Part shown: positions 63,693 to 64,000 of the stretch, piece after piece
Position numbering within the stretch: position 1 is the first letter of the stretch
Layout of the letters: each line of letters opens with the position of its first letter
DNA from: Candidatus Anaerobutyricum avicola
GTDB lineage: Bacteria > Bacillota > Clostridia > Lachnospirales > Lachnospiraceae
Direction: 5' to 3'
NCBI GenBank assembly: GCA_019113845.1
Contig: DXGQ01000009.1
Span: forward strand, 21,189 to 85,188
DNA: 64,000 nt
Translations under genes and position numbers: made by a program
The notes under the pieces: generated by a model
What the model saw: only the letters and a program-made list of their open reading frames with translations
Databases searched by the model: none
What the model was told of the DNA's origin: nothing

Positions 63693-64000
<308 letters not shown>

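Overview
The window reads as a chromosomal segment of a Gram-positive Clostridia, most likely a gut Lachnospiraceae. This is inferred from the AGGAGG-type ribosome binding sites, the PTS, HPr and UppP gene set, SepF plus a full MinCDE system, MutS, MutL, MiaA and MiaB together, the pyrK/pyrD type of pyrimidine pathway, and the close packing of nearly all genes on the minus strand. No species name can be supported from sequence alone.

Layout, left to right (transcription runs right to left). 1-6.9 kb holds sugar transport: a mannose-family PTS (IIAB, IIC, IID), a PRD-type PTS regulator and a fructose-family PTS (IIA, IIBC). 6.9-18.3 kb holds azlDC, purDNME, pyrF, pyrC, an M29-like aminopeptidase, small membrane proteins, a 50-residue membrane peptide and pyrE with its own promoter. 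24.6-28 kb holds pyrDK, an MnmM-like methyltransferase and uppP. Then come a UvrD-like helicase, ptsHI and a TPR protein; rpsO, rluD, lspA, aroB, sepF, yggS, a HlyD-like protein and a YhcC-like radical SAM protein; a small P-loop protein, a D,D-carboxypeptidase and mgsA; the shape and division block rodA-minEDC-PBP2-mreDCB-radC; an Alr-type PLP enzyme; miaA-mutL-mutS-miaB; DNA polymerase IV; a zinc-ribbon protein; and the 3' end of a 23S rRNA gene followed by tRNA-Trp and tRNA-Glu.

The unusual part is a visibly AT-rich island at about 18.32-24.56 kb that separates pyrE from pyrD. Its core is a RiPP-type peptide cluster: a 38-residue, Cys-rich precursor gene (22909-23025), a PqqD-like recognition protein, a radical SAM/SPASM maturase split by a one-base frameshift in an A6 run, an ankyrin-like protein, a coiled-coil membrane protein and a truncated lipoprotein. 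A divergent XRE regulator faces the precursor across an intergenic region with two TGACA..TGTCA palindromes, one covering the -35 box of the precursor promoter. The island edges carry decay: a fragment of an AAA-ATPase/DUF1703 gene with an in-frame stop, a 237-bp MITE-like imperfect palindrome that supplies the stop codon of the lipoprotein, and a DUF4160 gene pair.

The rest is ordinary core chromosome. Points of interest there are a PBP2 with an insertion of about 235 residues in its transpeptidase domain, an M29-like peptidase with a long N-terminal extension, a 21-bp perfect palindrome upstream of dinB, a 60-nt hairpin leader before a P-loop gene, and an rRNA operon end without a 5S gene.
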